From: Halobacteriovorax marinus SJ
Lineage (GTDB): Bacteria > Bdellovibrionota > Bacteriovoracia > Bacteriovoracales > Bacteriovoracaceae
Length of the DNA stretch: 64,000 nucleotides
Direction: 5' to 3'
Assembly: GCF_000210915.2 (NCBI RefSeq)
Contig: NC_016620.1
Location: forward strand, 186,001-250,000
The number at the start of each line of letters is the position of its first letter. Within the stretch, counting starts at the first letter, position 1. The position numbers and the translations under genes are program-made. Of this stretch, positions 52,813-62,301 are shown piece after piece. Under the pieces are notes generated by a model. The model worked only from the letters and a program-made list of their open reading frames with translations, ran no database searches and was not told where the DNA came from.

Positions 52813-55224
52813 ATGACTTCAAGAATCTTAAAATTACAATTAATAGGCTTTTTTGTTATTACTCTAATTGCATTTTATGCATATTACTTTTCAGACGTTT
52901 TACCAGATAATTTCTTTCTCATTTCCTCGAGTACTAGTGACGTTAACTTTTTTAGTTATTATTTAACCACTTTTGTAGCATTGGTTGGTTATTATACTGG
53001 GCCTTGGATATTTCTACCTTTCTTTTTCTTTGGTCTTCTCTATACTTTTATATTTTCTAAGAGAGACTCTGCTCTAGATTGTTTTAATGCTTTAACAATT
53101 CTAGGAACATTTCTCTTTATGACATATCTAGTTTACCCAAGCTTTATGGGTGCAGGAATTTTCTATATCTTAGAGAATAATTTTTCAGGAATGATGATTT
53201 TTCTCTTTACGACTTTTAGTCTAGTTGGCTTTTTAGCAGGCTCTTTTCGTGAATCATTTAAAGATAGTGTTATTGCTGTATTTGAGTTCATTAAAAGTTC
53301 TCCATCTAAGCTTGCAAAGGCTTCAACTCAGATCTCTCCCGCTCAGATAAATACTAAGATTCAGAATAAGGGTGATGATTTTGTTTCTAAGGTAAAAACT
53401 AAAGTTCCTCTTCTTCTTAAAGGTGAATCCAAAAGCGATGAAAAACCAAGCTTTGTTCAAAGAATGGAGCAGGCCAATAGTTCTGCCCCTAGTGAAGCAA
53501 GTACTGAAAAGAAAGAAGAAAAGTCTCCATTTTCTTTATTTAAGAAGTCTATGTCTGATGAGGATGTAGAAGATGTAACACCAATCGAAAAGTCTGAAGC
53601 TAGTGAAGCTGAATCTAAGAGTGTTATTAATGAAGAAAAACAGGCTCCAGGTGGTGGTGTTGTAAGAATGGCATCTTCACTAGGCTCGGCTAAACTTAAG
53701 AATTCAAAGGCCGGCGCAGAAGAAGAAAGCCAATACTATTCTCTAGTAAAGACAATATCTCGAAAGAAAGAAGTAAAGAGAGTAGGACACCCAGATGATA
53801 AATACTTTGATGAAATTACTGAAATTATCGAAGAGAAGTTAGCAGAATTTAAGATTGATGGGGTGATTATCAATGTCTTAAAGGGACCTGTCGTAGATAC
53901 ATTCGAATTAGAATTGGGCTCTGGGATTAAGGTTTCTAAAGTGACTGGTGTGACCGAAGATCTTTCAATGGCGTTATATGGAGCACCTATTCGAATTGTT
54001 TATCCCATGAAGGGAAGAACAACTATTGGGATTGAAGTTCCTAGAAATCCACGTGAAATTATCTACTTAGACGAAGTACTAGACTCACAAGACTTTAAAG
54101 ATTCAAAGACAATGCTTCCAGTTGCAATGGGGAAAGATGCTTTTGGTGATACATTTGTTGTCGATTTAGCGGCCATGCCTCACATGTTAGTTGCTGGTGC
54201 AACAGGTGCTGGTAAGTCGGTTTTCATTAACTCTCTTCTCGTTTCATTGCTGGTAAAGAAATCTCCAAGACAAATGAAATTGATTCTAATTGATCCAAAG
54301 CAACTTGAACTTGCTGTTTATCAGAAGCTTCCTCACCTTGTTATGCCTGTTGTAACTGACGCAAAAACTGCTTCAATTGCTCTGCTTTGGGCAGTTCAGG
54401 AGATGGAGAGAAGATATTCAATACTTAAAGAGTTTGGTGTTAGAAATATTGCTGGCTTCAATGAAAAACTTAAGACTGCAGATCCAGCAATGATTGCTAA
54501 GATTCACCACTTCTATGAAGACTCTGGAGCTGATGAGTATGAGCTTCCATGTTTAGTTGTCGTCGTTGATGAATTTGCTGATCTTATTTTAACGAAGGCC
54601 GGAAAAGAAATTGAAATGAATATTGCAAGACTCGCGGCCAAAGCAAGGGCGGCAGGTGTCCACCTCGTTCTTGCAACACAGAGACCTTCTGTTGATGTTA
54701 TCACAGGGGTTATTAAGTCTAACTTCCCGACGAGAGTCTCGTTTAGAGTGACTTCATCCACGGATTCAAGAACAATTCTTGATAAGATGGGTGCTGAAAA
54801 ACTTCTTGGTAAAGGTGATATGCTTTATAAAAGAGGCGTTGAGATGACACGTGTTCACTCATCTTTTGTTGATGAGGCCGAGATTGAAGTTCTGACTGAA
54901 GAACTGAGTAAGATCCCACAAGACTTTAATGAGAATGCTATGGAGTTCTTGGAAAATGGTGGAGAAGTTGAGACTGATGAATACACCTATGGGTCTCACG
55001 TCGTTTCTCCAGACAGTACAAGCTCTGATGATGATATGTATAATCAGGCTATTAAGATTGTGATGGAGTCTAGATCTGCCTCGGCATCGATGCTTCAGAG
55101 AAGACTTAGAATTGGTTATAATAGAGCAGCAAATCTTATTGAGGAAATGGAGACAAAAGGAATTGTTGGTCCAGCGCAAGGCTCAAAGCCTCGCAAGGTT
55201 CTCGCTGCGTCAGACTCTCTGTAA
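52813..55224 (+). CDS. ftsK: FtsK/SpoIIIE DNA translocase
   Basis: This 803-residue protein pumps DNA at the division septum and helps resolve chromosome dimers. It has four N-terminal helices, a low-complexity charged linker (about 170-300), and a RecA-like motor with Walker A GATGAGKS (about 462-469) and LVVVVDEFADL. A C-terminal winged-helix gamma domain (about 735-800, RRLRIGYNRAANLIEEME) binds polar DNA sequences. No Shine-Dalgarno is seen before the ATG. TACAAT (52801-52806) lies at the distance expected of a -10, so a leaderless mRNA is possible. Confidence 0.95.
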   Translation: MTSRILKLQLIGFFVITLIAFYAYYFSDVLPDNFFLISSSTSDVNFFSYYLTTFVALVGYYTGPWIFLPFFFFGLLYTFIFSKRDSALDCFNALTILGTFLFMTYLVYPSFMGAGIFYILENNFSGMMIFLFTTFSLVGFLAGSFRESFKDSVIAVFEFIKSSPSKLAKASTQISPAQINTKIQNKGDDFVSKVKTKVPLLLKGESKSDEKPSFVQRMEQANSSAPSEASTEKKEEKSPFSLFKKSMSDEDVEDVTPIEKSEASEAESKSVINEEKQAPGGGVVRMASSLGSAKLKNSKAGAEEESQYYSLVKTISRKKEVKRVGHPDDKYFDEITEIIEEKLAEFKIDGVIINVLKGPVVDTFELELGSGIKVSKVTGVTEDLSMALYGAPIRIVYPMKGRTTIGIEVPRNPREIIYLDEVLDSQDFKDSKTMLPVAMGKDAFGDTFVVDLAAMPHMLVAGATGAGKSVFINSLLVSLLVKKSPRQMKLILIDPKQLELAVYQKLPHLVMPVVTDAKTASIALLWAVQEMERRYSILKEFGVRNIAGFNEKLKTADPAMIAKIHHFYEDSGADEYELPCLVVVVDEFADLILTKAGKEIEMNIARLAAKARAAGVHLVLATQRPSVDVITGVIKSNFPTRVSFRVTSSTDSRTILDKMGAEKLLGKGDMLYKRGVEMTRVHSSFVDEAEIEVLTEELSKIPQDFNENAMEFLENGGEVETDEYTYGSHVVSPDSTSSDDDMYNQAIKIVMESRSASASMLQRRLRIGYNRAANLIEEMETKGIVGPAQGSKPRKVLAASDSL

Positions 55225-55341
55225 AAGATAAATTTTTACCCTGCAAATAATGCTTTTTGGTGGTCATTTACACCTTGAAGCATTATGATCTCTATGCTAT
55301 TTAAAAGCACCTAAATTATTGCAATAGTGCAAAATAACATT

Positions 55342-55380
55342 CCCTCTTGGGACGGTCTGCCATTTTTGGTAGCTAGAGGG
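55342..55380 (+). promoter_or_regulatory. structured leader of rpsB (S2-type autoregulation)
   Basis: The outer stem CCCTCT (55342-55347) pairs with AGAGGG (55375-55380). An inner stem TGCCA (55358-55362) pairs with TGGTA (55367-55371) over a TTTT loop. It lies 28 nt before the rpsB start. Ribosomal protein S2 leaders in other bacteria bind S2 and shut off rpsB-tsf. Only the position and fold support it here. Confidence 0.45.
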
Positions 55381-55407
55381 ATTAGACTAACCAACCTAGG
55401 AGTAAAC

Positions 55408-56205
55408 ATGTCTAATGAATTAAAGATCCAAGATTTATTATCTGCTGGTGCACACTTTGGTCACCAAACTCACAAGTGGAACCCAAAAATGAAGAAATAC
55501 GTTTTTGGTGAGAGAAACGGTATCTACATCGTTGATCTTGGAAAAACTATTCCAGCTGCAAAGAAAGCTTATGACTTCTTAAAGAAAGTTTCTGCTGAAG
55601 GGAAGCCAGTACTATTCGTAGGAACTAAGAGACAAGCTTCTGAAACAGTTAGAAATGCAGCGATCAGCTGTGGAGCTAACCACGTAACTTACAGATGGCT
55701 AGGTGGAATGCTTACAAACTATAAAACAATCACTCTTTCAGTAGATAAACTAAGAAAAGTTGAAAAAATGAAAGAAACTGGAGACTTCGGACTTTTAACT
55801 AAGAAAGAAAGATCTAAAATTGAAAAAGATGTAATCAAGCTTGAGAAAAACCTTGGTGGTATCAAAGATATGAGAAAGATCCCAGGTGCTCTTTTTGTTG
55901 TTGATCCAAATGCTGAGAGAATTGCTGTTCAAGAAGCTAACGTTCTAGGTATTCCTGTAGTTGCTATCACTGATACTAACTGTAGCCCAGACGGAATTGA
56001 TTATGTTGTACCAGGAAATGATGATGCAATTAAATCTGTATCTCTATTTGCTGATTACTTTGCAAGTGCTGTAAACGAAGGTCTTGGACAAGCTAAGAAA
56101 ACTGGAAAGCTTTCTAAAGATGCTAAGGGCGTTAGAGACACTTCATTAGAAAAAGAAATCATTTCTAAGTATGAAAATGATATCGATCTTAAAGAAGAAG
56201 AGTAA
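55408..56205 (+). CDS. rpsB: 30S ribosomal protein S2
   Basis: This is a 265-residue S2 protein of the small subunit body. The opening (IQDLLSAGAHFGHQTHKWNPKM) and FVGTKRQASE, YRWLGGMLTNYKT and VDPNAERIAVQEA are diagnostic. The ATG at 55408 has AGGAG (55398-55402) before it; the frame is open upstream to 55327 but without a ribosome site. The C-terminal ~25 residues are a charged tail. It begins the rpsB-tsf unit. Confidence 0.98.
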   Translation: MSNELKIQDLLSAGAHFGHQTHKWNPKMKKYVFGERNGIYIVDLGKTIPAAKKAYDFLKKVSAEGKPVLFVGTKRQASETVRNAAISCGANHVTYRWLGGMLTNYKTITLSVDKLRKVEKMKETGDFGLLTKKERSKIEKDVIKLEKNLGGIKDMRKIPGALFVVDPNAERIAVQEANVLGIPVVAITDTNCSPDGIDYVVPGNDDAIKSVSLFADYFASAVNEGLGQAKKTGKLSKDAKGVRDTSLEKEIISKYENDIDLKEEE

Positions 56206-56235
56206 TTAAAAATTATATTTTAGCGAGGAATAAAA

Positions 56236-57123
56236 ATGGCAATTTCTGCAAAAGACGTAAAAGATCTTAGAGAAAAAACTGGTGCAGGTATGATGGACTG
56301 CAAGAAGGCACTTACTGAAACAAATGGTGACCTTGAAGCAGCTGTAGATTACCTAAGAACAAAAGGTTTAGCTAAGGCAGCTAAAAAAGCTAGCCGTATC
56401 GCTGCTGAAGGTACAGTTGTAACTTTAGTAGAAGGTAACAATGGTGTAATCCTTGAAGTTAACTGTGAGACAGACTTTGTTTCTAAGGGTGATGACTTCC
56501 AAGGTTTTGCAAAGAATATGGCAGAGTATGCTCTTTCAAATAAGTCTGGTTCTGTTGACGAACTTAAGTCTGCAAATGAAGGTGCTATTACTGAATTAAC
56601 TATGAAGTGTGGAGAGAAAGTTGATCCAAGAAGACTTGTTTCTCTTTCTACAAACGGACTTTTAGGTTCATATAACCACGGTGGAAAAATCGGTGTAATC
56701 GTTGATTTAGAAACTGATAAAGCTGATGCTCCTGAGGTTGTTGAACTTGCAAAAGATATCTCTATGCACGTTGCAGCTGCAGCTCCAACTTTCCTAAGTG
56801 GAGATGATATCGACGAAGGTTATAAGACAAGAGAAGCTGATGTTTATAGAGCTCAGTTAAAAGAAGAAGGGAAACCAGAAGAAATGATTGAAAAAATCGT
56901 TCTTGGTAAACTTGGAAAACTAGCTAAGGAAGTATGTCTTCTAGAGCAAGCTTTCATCAAGAACCCTGATTTAAGCATCAAGAAGCTTGTTGCTGAAACA
57001 GCTTCAAAAGTAGGTGGAAATATTGCTGTTAAATCTTTCCACAAGATCAACTTAGGTGAAGGTATCGAGAAGAAAGAAGATAACCTTGCTGATGAAGTTG
57101 CAAAAATGACGAGCGGTCAATAA
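56236..57123 (+). CDS. tsf: elongation factor Ts
   Basis: This 295-residue factor recycles EF-Tu-GDP to EF-Tu-GTP. The N-terminal UBA-like domain starts SAKDVKDLREKTGAGMMDCKKAL. The core holds the TDFVSKGDDF stretch and the paired domains of the full-length form. A terminator follows the stop, so part of transcription ends here, before pyrH. Confidence 0.98.
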   Translation: MAISAKDVKDLREKTGAGMMDCKKALTETNGDLEAAVDYLRTKGLAKAAKKASRIAAEGTVVTLVEGNNGVILEVNCETDFVSKGDDFQGFAKNMAEYALSNKSGSVDELKSANEGAITELTMKCGEKVDPRRLVSLSTNGLLGSYNHGGKIGVIVDLETDKADAPEVVELAKDISMHVAAAAPTFLSGDDIDEGYKTREADVYRAQLKEEGKPEEMIEKIVLGKLGKLAKEVCLLEQAFIKNPDLSIKKLVAETASKVGGNIAVKSFHKINLGEGIEKKEDNLADEVAKMTSGQ

Positions 57124-57147
57124 GCGATTTAAAATTTTATATAAAAG

Positions 57148-57175
57148 AGGGGACAATTTAAGTCCCCTTTTTTTT
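57148..57175 (+). terminator. terminator between tsf and pyrH
   Basis: AGGGGAC (57148-57154) pairs with GTCCCCT (57162-57168), and T8 runs to 57175. pyrH starts only 28 bp later. Its expression therefore needs read-through or a promoter hidden in or upstream of this stretch. Confidence 0.9.
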
Positions 57176-57202
57176 GATCTACTTTAGGGCATTGGAGTGT
57201 GA

Positions 57203-57910
57203 GTGAAATATAATAGAATTCTTTTAAAGTTGTCTGGAGAAGCTTTGGCCGGGAGTCAGGGTAGCGGTGTCTGTAATGAAGTTTTGAACCAGATTTGTGA
57301 TGAGGTTAAAAACCTTCATAAAATGGGCGTAGAGGTAGCAATTGTTATCGGTGGTGGAAATATTCATAGAGGTGTTGCTGGAGCGACAAAGGGAATGGAT
57401 AGAACAACTTCTGATCATATGGGAATGCTTGCAACTGTAATTAACTCACTAGCAATTCAAGACTGTTTAGAGAGAAAAGAAGTTAAGACTCGAGTAATGA
57501 CAGCGATTGAAATGGCCGAGATAGCAGAGCCTTATATTCGCCGCCGTGCTGTGAGACATTTAGAGAAGAAAAGGGTTATAATATTTGCCGCGGGAACAGG
57601 AAATCCTTACTTTACAACTGATACTGCTGCGGCGCTTCGTGCCAATGAAATCGATGCCGACGTTATCATGAAGGCAACTAAAGTTGATGGTATTTACGAT
57701 AAAGATCCTGTGGTACACAAAGACGCTGTAAAGTTTGAAGAATTAAAGTATATTGATGTACTAAATAAAGGTATAAAGGTAATGGATTCTGCAGCAATTT
57801 CATTGTGTATGGATAATGAAATTGAGATTATTGTCTTCAATATGTTTGAGAAAGGTAATATCCAGAAGGTCGTTATCGGTGACCATGTAGGCACAGTAGT
57901 TAAGAAATAA
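57203..57910 (+). CDS. pyrH: UMP kinase
   Basis: This 235-residue kinase turns UMP into UDP and belongs to the amino-acid-kinase fold. Marks are [32 protein letters not shown] and [20 protein letters not shown]. It starts with GTG at 57203, with GGAG 5 nt before. It follows tsf and precedes frr in the common bacterial order. Confidence 0.97.
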   Translation: MKYNRILLKLSGEALAGSQGSGVCNEVLNQICDEVKNLHKMGVEVAIVIGGGNIHRGVAGATKGMDRTTSDHMGMLATVINSLAIQDCLERKEVKTRVMTAIEMAEIAEPYIRRRAVRHLEKKRVIIFAAGTGNPYFTTDTAAALRANEIDADVIMKATKVDGIYDKDPVVHKDAVKFEELKYIDVLNKGIKVMDSAAISLCMDNEIEIIVFNMFEKGNIQKVVIGDHVGTVVKK

Positions 57911-57925
57911 AACGGAGATATATAT

Positions 57926-58483
57926 ATGATGGATGAAATTAAATTGGCGTTAAATACACAGATGACAAAGTCAATTGATTCGTTAAAGTATCAACTAACA
58001 AAAGTGAGAACTGGTAGAGCATCAGCAAGTGTTCTAGATGGAGTTCATGTTGATTATTACGGGTCTCCAACTCCAGTTGCTCAGGTAGGACAGATTAGTA
58101 CTCCTGAAGCAAGACTTCTTCAAATTCAACCATTTGATAAGACAATGATTGCTGCAATTGAGAAAGCAATTCTAGGTGCAAATCTTGGCTTAACTCCATC
58201 TAATGATGGAAATTTAATTAGAATTCCTTTTCCGGCCTTAACGGAAGAAAGAAGAAAGGAACAAGTTAAAGAGATTAAGAAAAGTGGTGAAGACGCGAAA
58301 ATTGGGATTAGAAACTCAAGACGTGACCAGAATGAAGTTGTAAAGAAAGCTGAGAAAGCAAAAGAGATTTCTGAAGATGAGTCAAAGAAATTTCAAGCTG
58401 ATATACAAACTATTACTGACAAGTACGTTGCTGAAGTAGATGTAATTATCGAAGCAAAAGAGAAAGAATTACTTTCAATTTAA
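57926..58483 (+). CDS. frr: ribosome recycling factor
   Basis: This 185-residue factor splits post-termination ribosomes together with EF-G. KVRTGRASASVLDGV, FDKTMIAAIEKAI and IRIPFPALTEERRKE are canonical. Two ATG codons in tandem (57926, 57929) both fit GGAG at 57914-57917. The next gene, uppS, starts three bases after its stop. Confidence 0.97.
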   Translation: MMDEIKLALNTQMTKSIDSLKYQLTKVRTGRASASVLDGVHVDYYGSPTPVAQVGQISTPEARLLQIQPFDKTMIAAIEKAILGANLGLTPSNDGNLIRIPFPALTEERRKEQVKEIKKSGEDAKIGIRNSRRDQNEVVKKAEKAKEISEDESKKFQADIQTITDKYVAEVDVIIEAKEKELLSI

Positions 58484-58486
58484 TCT

Positions 58487-59242
58487 ATGAAAGAAACGAA
58501 CCTCAAACATATTGCAATTATAATGGATGGCAATGGGCGCTGGGCCCAGAGTCGTTCGCATGAGCGCATTTGGGGTCATATTCGTGGTTCAAAGATTGTA
58601 TCTAATATAGTTGAAGAGGCAGATGACTTGGGAGCTAAGGCCCTAACTCTTTATGCTTTTTCAACTGAGAACTGGAGCCGACCTGTAGGAGAAGTGAAGG
58701 TTCTCTTTAAGCTGTTAAAGAAGTTTCTTTTGAAAGAGAGAAATAGAATATTAAAGAATAATATTCAATTTAAAGTAATGGGTGACATTACAAAGCTACC
58801 TGAAAAAACTCAATCACTTATAGCAGAGCTTGAGAATGACTCTAAAGATAATAAGGGTCTTAAGCTTACTTTTGCTTTTGGTTATGGTGGAAGAGATGAA
58901 ATAGTTCAGGCCGCTAATAAATTTATCAAAGAAAACCCTGGAAAAGAGTTAACGGAAGAGCTTCTCCAGTCCTATCTATTAATGCCTCACCTAGGAGATG
59001 TAGATCTTCTAATTAGAACAGGTGGGGATCAGAGAATTTCAAACTTCTTGTTATGGCAATCAGCTTATGCTGAGCTTTATTTTACGCAAACAAAGTGGCC
59101 AGACTTCACTAGAAAAGAATTTAAAGAAATATTTGAATTTGTTTCAAAGAGAGAGAGAAGATTTGGAAATGTATGCTCTTCCGATTTACAGACATCAAAA
59201 ATGATGGCCGTAGAAAACAAGGAATTAATTACTAACCTTTAA
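58487..59242 (+). CDS. uppS: undecaprenyl diphosphate synthase
   Basis: This 251-residue cis-prenyltransferase makes the C55 lipid carrier for peptidoglycan and O-antigen sugars. The catalytic-Asp motif IIMDGNGRWA, FSTENWSRP and LLIRTGGDQRISNFLLWQ are present. The GGD in place of the common SGE in that box is a known variant. It is located before cdsA, as in many bacteria. Confidence 0.97.
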   Translation: MKETNLKHIAIIMDGNGRWAQSRSHERIWGHIRGSKIVSNIVEEADDLGAKALTLYAFSTENWSRPVGEVKVLFKLLKKFLLKERNRILKNNIQFKVMGDITKLPEKTQSLIAELENDSKDNKGLKLTFAFGYGGRDEIVQAANKFIKENPGKELTEELLQSYLLMPHLGDVDLLIRTGGDQRISNFLLWQSAYAELYFTQTKWPDFTRKEFKEIFEFVSKRERRFGNVCSSDLQTSKMMAVENKELITNL

Positions 59243-59253
59243 GGTGAACTCTC

Positions 59254-60078
59254 ATGTCTAACACACAAAAAAGAATTGCTTCGGCAGTAGTCCTAGCTTT
59301 AATTGTAGCGATTTGTATTTACTTTGGTACAAAGACCGCCATGGCACTTATTTTAGTAATTGGTGTAATAAGCATTGATGAACTATTTGTTAACTTCCTT
59401 AAAGGCTCGAGAAAAACAATTACCTATCTTCTCTCACATGGTGCCTTGATTGCTCCCTATGTGTACTTAAACTTTTTAGACTCTAGTCCTCACTTGGTTG
59501 AAGCTTTTGTAAATGCGGGTCTAGTTCTAAATTTATTATTACTGATTTATTTATTTTACACACCAATGAGTTCAAAGTTTGTTGTAGGGAAGTTACAGCA
59601 ATACAGAATGAGCATTACACTATTAGTACTCCTTCCTCTCATGTCGCTGGCTTCAATCTTTCAATATAATAAATGGATCTCCCTCTTAGTTATTCTACTG
59701 CTAGTTAATTTTGGAATGGATACAGGAGCTTGGTTTTTTGGAAAAAACTTTGGAAAGCATAAGCTGTGGCCAAGTGTGAGTCCGAATAAAACAATAGAAG
59801 GGGTTGTTGGTGGAGCTCTGACTTCGGCCTTTGTTGGTGGGATCTTCTTTCACTTTCTCTTTGGAAAGATGGAAGTAAAATTGTTTATATTCTTTGCATT
59901 CCTGGGCTTGATGTCTCAAGTTGGCGATTTAATACAGTCTAAACTAAAGAGGCAATGCGAAATTAAGGATAGTTCTGCACTTATACCGGGACACGGTGGA
60001 GTTTATGATAGAATAGATAGTCTAATGTTCTTGACTCCGTTCTATGCAGCGGCGATCAAGTATTTTTATTTTGGATAG
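59254..60078 (+). CDS. cdsA: phosphatidate cytidylyltransferase
   Basis: This 274-residue polytopic enzyme converts phosphatidic acid and CTP to CDP-diacylglycerol, the precursor of phospholipids. The C-terminal signature region reads SKLKRQCEIKDSSALIPGHGGVYDRIDSL. About seven or eight helices precede it. It supplies the substrate of the PssA encoded at 62921. Confidence 0.94.
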   Translation: MSNTQKRIASAVVLALIVAICIYFGTKTAMALILVIGVISIDELFVNFLKGSRKTITYLLSHGALIAPYVYLNFLDSSPHLVEAFVNAGLVLNLLLLIYLFYTPMSSKFVVGKLQQYRMSITLLVLLPLMSLASIFQYNKWISLLVILLLVNFGMDTGAWFFGKNFGKHKLWPSVSPNKTIEGVVGGALTSAFVGGIFFHFLFGKMEVKLFIFFAFLGLMSQVGDLIQSKLKRQCEIKDSSALIPGHGGVYDRIDSLMFLTPFYAAAIKYFYFG

Positions 60079-60087
60079 GTTAAAAAG

Positions 60088-61656
60088 ATGATCGAAAAAG
60101 TACTTATATTTATTTTATTCTTAGGCCCTTTAGTTTTCTTTCACGAGCTAGGACACTTTTTATTTGCCCGTCTTTTTGGGGTTAGAGTCCAAGTCTTTTC
60201 AATCGGATTTGGTCCTAAGATTTTGAAGTTTAAAAAAGGTGATACTGAGTACGCTATCTCTTTAATACCACTTGGTGGTTATGTGAAAATGTTTGGAGAT
60301 GATCCATTCAATGGAGATGCGATTCCAGTTGAAGAGAGAAAGTATAGTTTTACTCATAAGAGTAAATGGGCAAGATTCTGGATTGTTTTTGGTGGTCCAT
60401 TGGCCAACTTTATTATGGCCTATGTTATCTTCTTCTCTCTACTTTTAGGCGGAGAGAAAATGCCTGAACTTAGAATGGGTCTAATCCCTGAAGGTACTAA
60501 GTTCTCAACTCTTGGTATTAAAACAGGAGATGTTTTAAAGAAGGTGAATGGAGAAACTATTTCGTCTGCTGCAGATATGGCCTTAACAGATGGCGGAATT
60601 CAAACGCTAACAGTTGAGCGCTTTAACAAGTTAGAGACTGTAAATATTGGAATGACTGGAGAAGAGTTCTTTGAAGAGATGGCAAATTATCAACCATTTC
60701 TTAGAAGGCCAGTTATGTCTTCAGGAAGTGGAGAGATTTTCGCACTCTCACTTAACAAAGATAAAGTAGATTGGAGTGAATCCTTAGATGAAATTGCTGA
60801 GAATGCTCAAGATCAAAGTCTCTATATTTTCAAGCTACCTAAAGGTGTAGACTTAGGGCAAGCTGAAATTAAAGAAGAAACTCCGTTTGTAAGAGAAGTT
60901 AAGCTTGGTTCAAAGGGACTAGAGAGCTTCTTCACTACTATGAGAAATGAAGATCTATATCCGAAGGATATGTTTGTTAAAAGTATCTCAATGAATTCCC
61001 CTGCAGAGAAGGCCGGAATCCTTGGTGGAAATGTTATCCTTGGTTTAAATGGTGCTGCAATATTTAGCTTCGAAAATCTTCGCGCTACACTACAGAAAAC
61101 TGACTCTAAAGATGTGATGGTAAGTATTCTTGCCAATGGTGAGGTGAAAGAGTTAAGCCTTACTCCAGATGTTAAGCCTCAAGGAGATAAGAAAGTAAAA
61201 CTTATAGGTGTATATTCTGATGGAGTATTTCAAGGAATGCGATTCGTAGATACACCTTCAAAAGGACTTGTCGGATCATTTACAGGTGCCTTTGCAAGAA
61301 CTTGGGATTCTATTGTAAAAACAGTGGCCGGCTTTAAGAAGTTAATCGTAGGTGAAGTATCTTTAAAGTCGATTGGCGGACCATTAGCAATTGGAAAAGT
61401 TGCATCTGATTCATTTCAAACTAGTTTGTCTTACTTTTTTCAATTAATGGCCCTTATCTCAATTAATTTGGGTGTCATTAATCTCTTCCCAATTCCAGTC
61501 TTGGATGGTGGACATATTTTATTTTTAGGACTTGAGTTCTTAAATAGAGGTCCTGTTTCAAGAAGAAAAATGGAAATAGCACAACAATTTGGCCTATCGA
61601 TGCTTCTAATGCTAATGATAGGTGCGATTTTTAATGATGTTGTGAGATTTTTCTAA
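60088..61656 (+). CDS. rseP: site-2 intramembrane metalloprotease RseP
   Basis: This is a 522-residue zinc protease that cuts transmembrane substrates such as anti-sigma factors. The HELGH zinc site is at residues 19-23, and the late NLFPIPVLDGGHILF stretch holds the third zinc ligand. Two PDZ-like domains lie in the loop (about 135-170 and 300-360). It is longer than E. coli RseP (450) because of an insert of about 75 residues before the second PDZ. Its stop overlaps the tsaB ATG by one base. Confidence 0.94.
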   Translation: MIEKVLIFILFLGPLVFFHELGHFLFARLFGVRVQVFSIGFGPKILKFKKGDTEYAISLIPLGGYVKMFGDDPFNGDAIPVEERKYSFTHKSKWARFWIVFGGPLANFIMAYVIFFSLLLGGEKMPELRMGLIPEGTKFSTLGIKTGDVLKKVNGETISSAADMALTDGGIQTLTVERFNKLETVNIGMTGEEFFEEMANYQPFLRRPVMSSGSGEIFALSLNKDKVDWSESLDEIAENAQDQSLYIFKLPKGVDLGQAEIKEETPFVREVKLGSKGLESFFTTMRNEDLYPKDMFVKSISMNSPAEKAGILGGNVILGLNGAAIFSFENLRATLQKTDSKDVMVSILANGEVKELSLTPDVKPQGDKKVKLIGVYSDGVFQGMRFVDTPSKGLVGSFTGAFARTWDSIVKTVAGFKKLIVGEVSLKSIGGPLAIGKVASDSFQTSLSYFFQLMALISINLGVINLFPIPVLDGGHILFLGLEFLNRGPVSRRKMEIAQQFGLSMLLMLMIGAIFNDVVRFF

Positions 61657-62270
61657 TGGCCTATTTATTTATTGATACGTCTGACCACTTGGTTCTCGGT
61701 TTATTGGATGAGAATTATAGGTGGTTGGATTTTGTGGAAACTGAGGATAAGAAGAGCTCAGCTTCCATTCATTCCCATGTCTACAGCTTACTTGAAAAGA
61801 GAAATTTAAAAATTAAAGAAGTTCAAGGTCTCTTTCAAGTTGCAGGTCCTGGATCATATACGGGGATGCGAATCTCTGAAGGGATGGCCCAAGTTCTAGA
61901 GTGGCAAGACATTCCAATTTATTCATTTTACCATTTCTCAGTTCCATTTATCTTAGGCATTGAAAGAGGCGCTTGGGTATCTAAGGCATTTAAGGGTGAG
62001 ATTTTTCTCTATGAATGGAGGGGAGAGAAGGTAGAGAAGTCACTGCATAGTGAAAAAGACCTAAGTTCTCTTCAGGAGAAATTGTCACCGGAGCTAGGAG
62101 AGTTTTGGACTCACTTTGATGGTGTCATTGATCAAATCTCTCGCTCTAGTGCTCAATTGATTAAGGAGAAACCAGAGGAGGTTTTTTCTTATGTTGCTGA
62201 GAGTCAGTTAAGGGAGAAACCCTTTTATTACAGATCTTTAGAAAATGAGTTCCACGTAAGCAATAAATGA
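61656..62270 (+). CDS. tsaB: tRNA t6A threonylcarbamoyl complex protein TsaB
   Basis: This is a 204-residue ASKHA-fold protein, the non-catalytic partner of TsaD in making t6A37 in tRNAs. FIDTSD at the start and the GPGSYTGMRIS loop (about 68-78) are the family marks. Divergence in the second half is normal for TsaB. It lies in a lipid and cell-wall cluster; tsaD, tsaC and tsaE are not in this window. Confidence 0.85.
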   Translation: MAYLFIDTSDHLVLGLLDENYRWLDFVETEDKKSSASIHSHVYSLLEKRNLKIKEVQGLFQVAGPGSYTGMRISEGMAQVLEWQDIPIYSFYHFSVPFILGIERGAWVSKAFKGEIFLYEWRGEKVEKSLHSEKDLSSLQEKLSPELGEFWTHFDGVIDQISRSSAQLIKEKPEEVFSYVAESQLREKPFYYRSLENEFHVSNK

Positions 62271-62301
62271 CATTGGCGCAATTTGTTGATAGATTTATTG
62301 T

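Noticed and set aside
62273-62292. Possible sigma-54 site (TTGGCGCAATTTGTTGAT) before the psd-like gene
   Set aside because: The -12 element reads TG instead of GC at the required spacing, so it fails the RpoN consensus.
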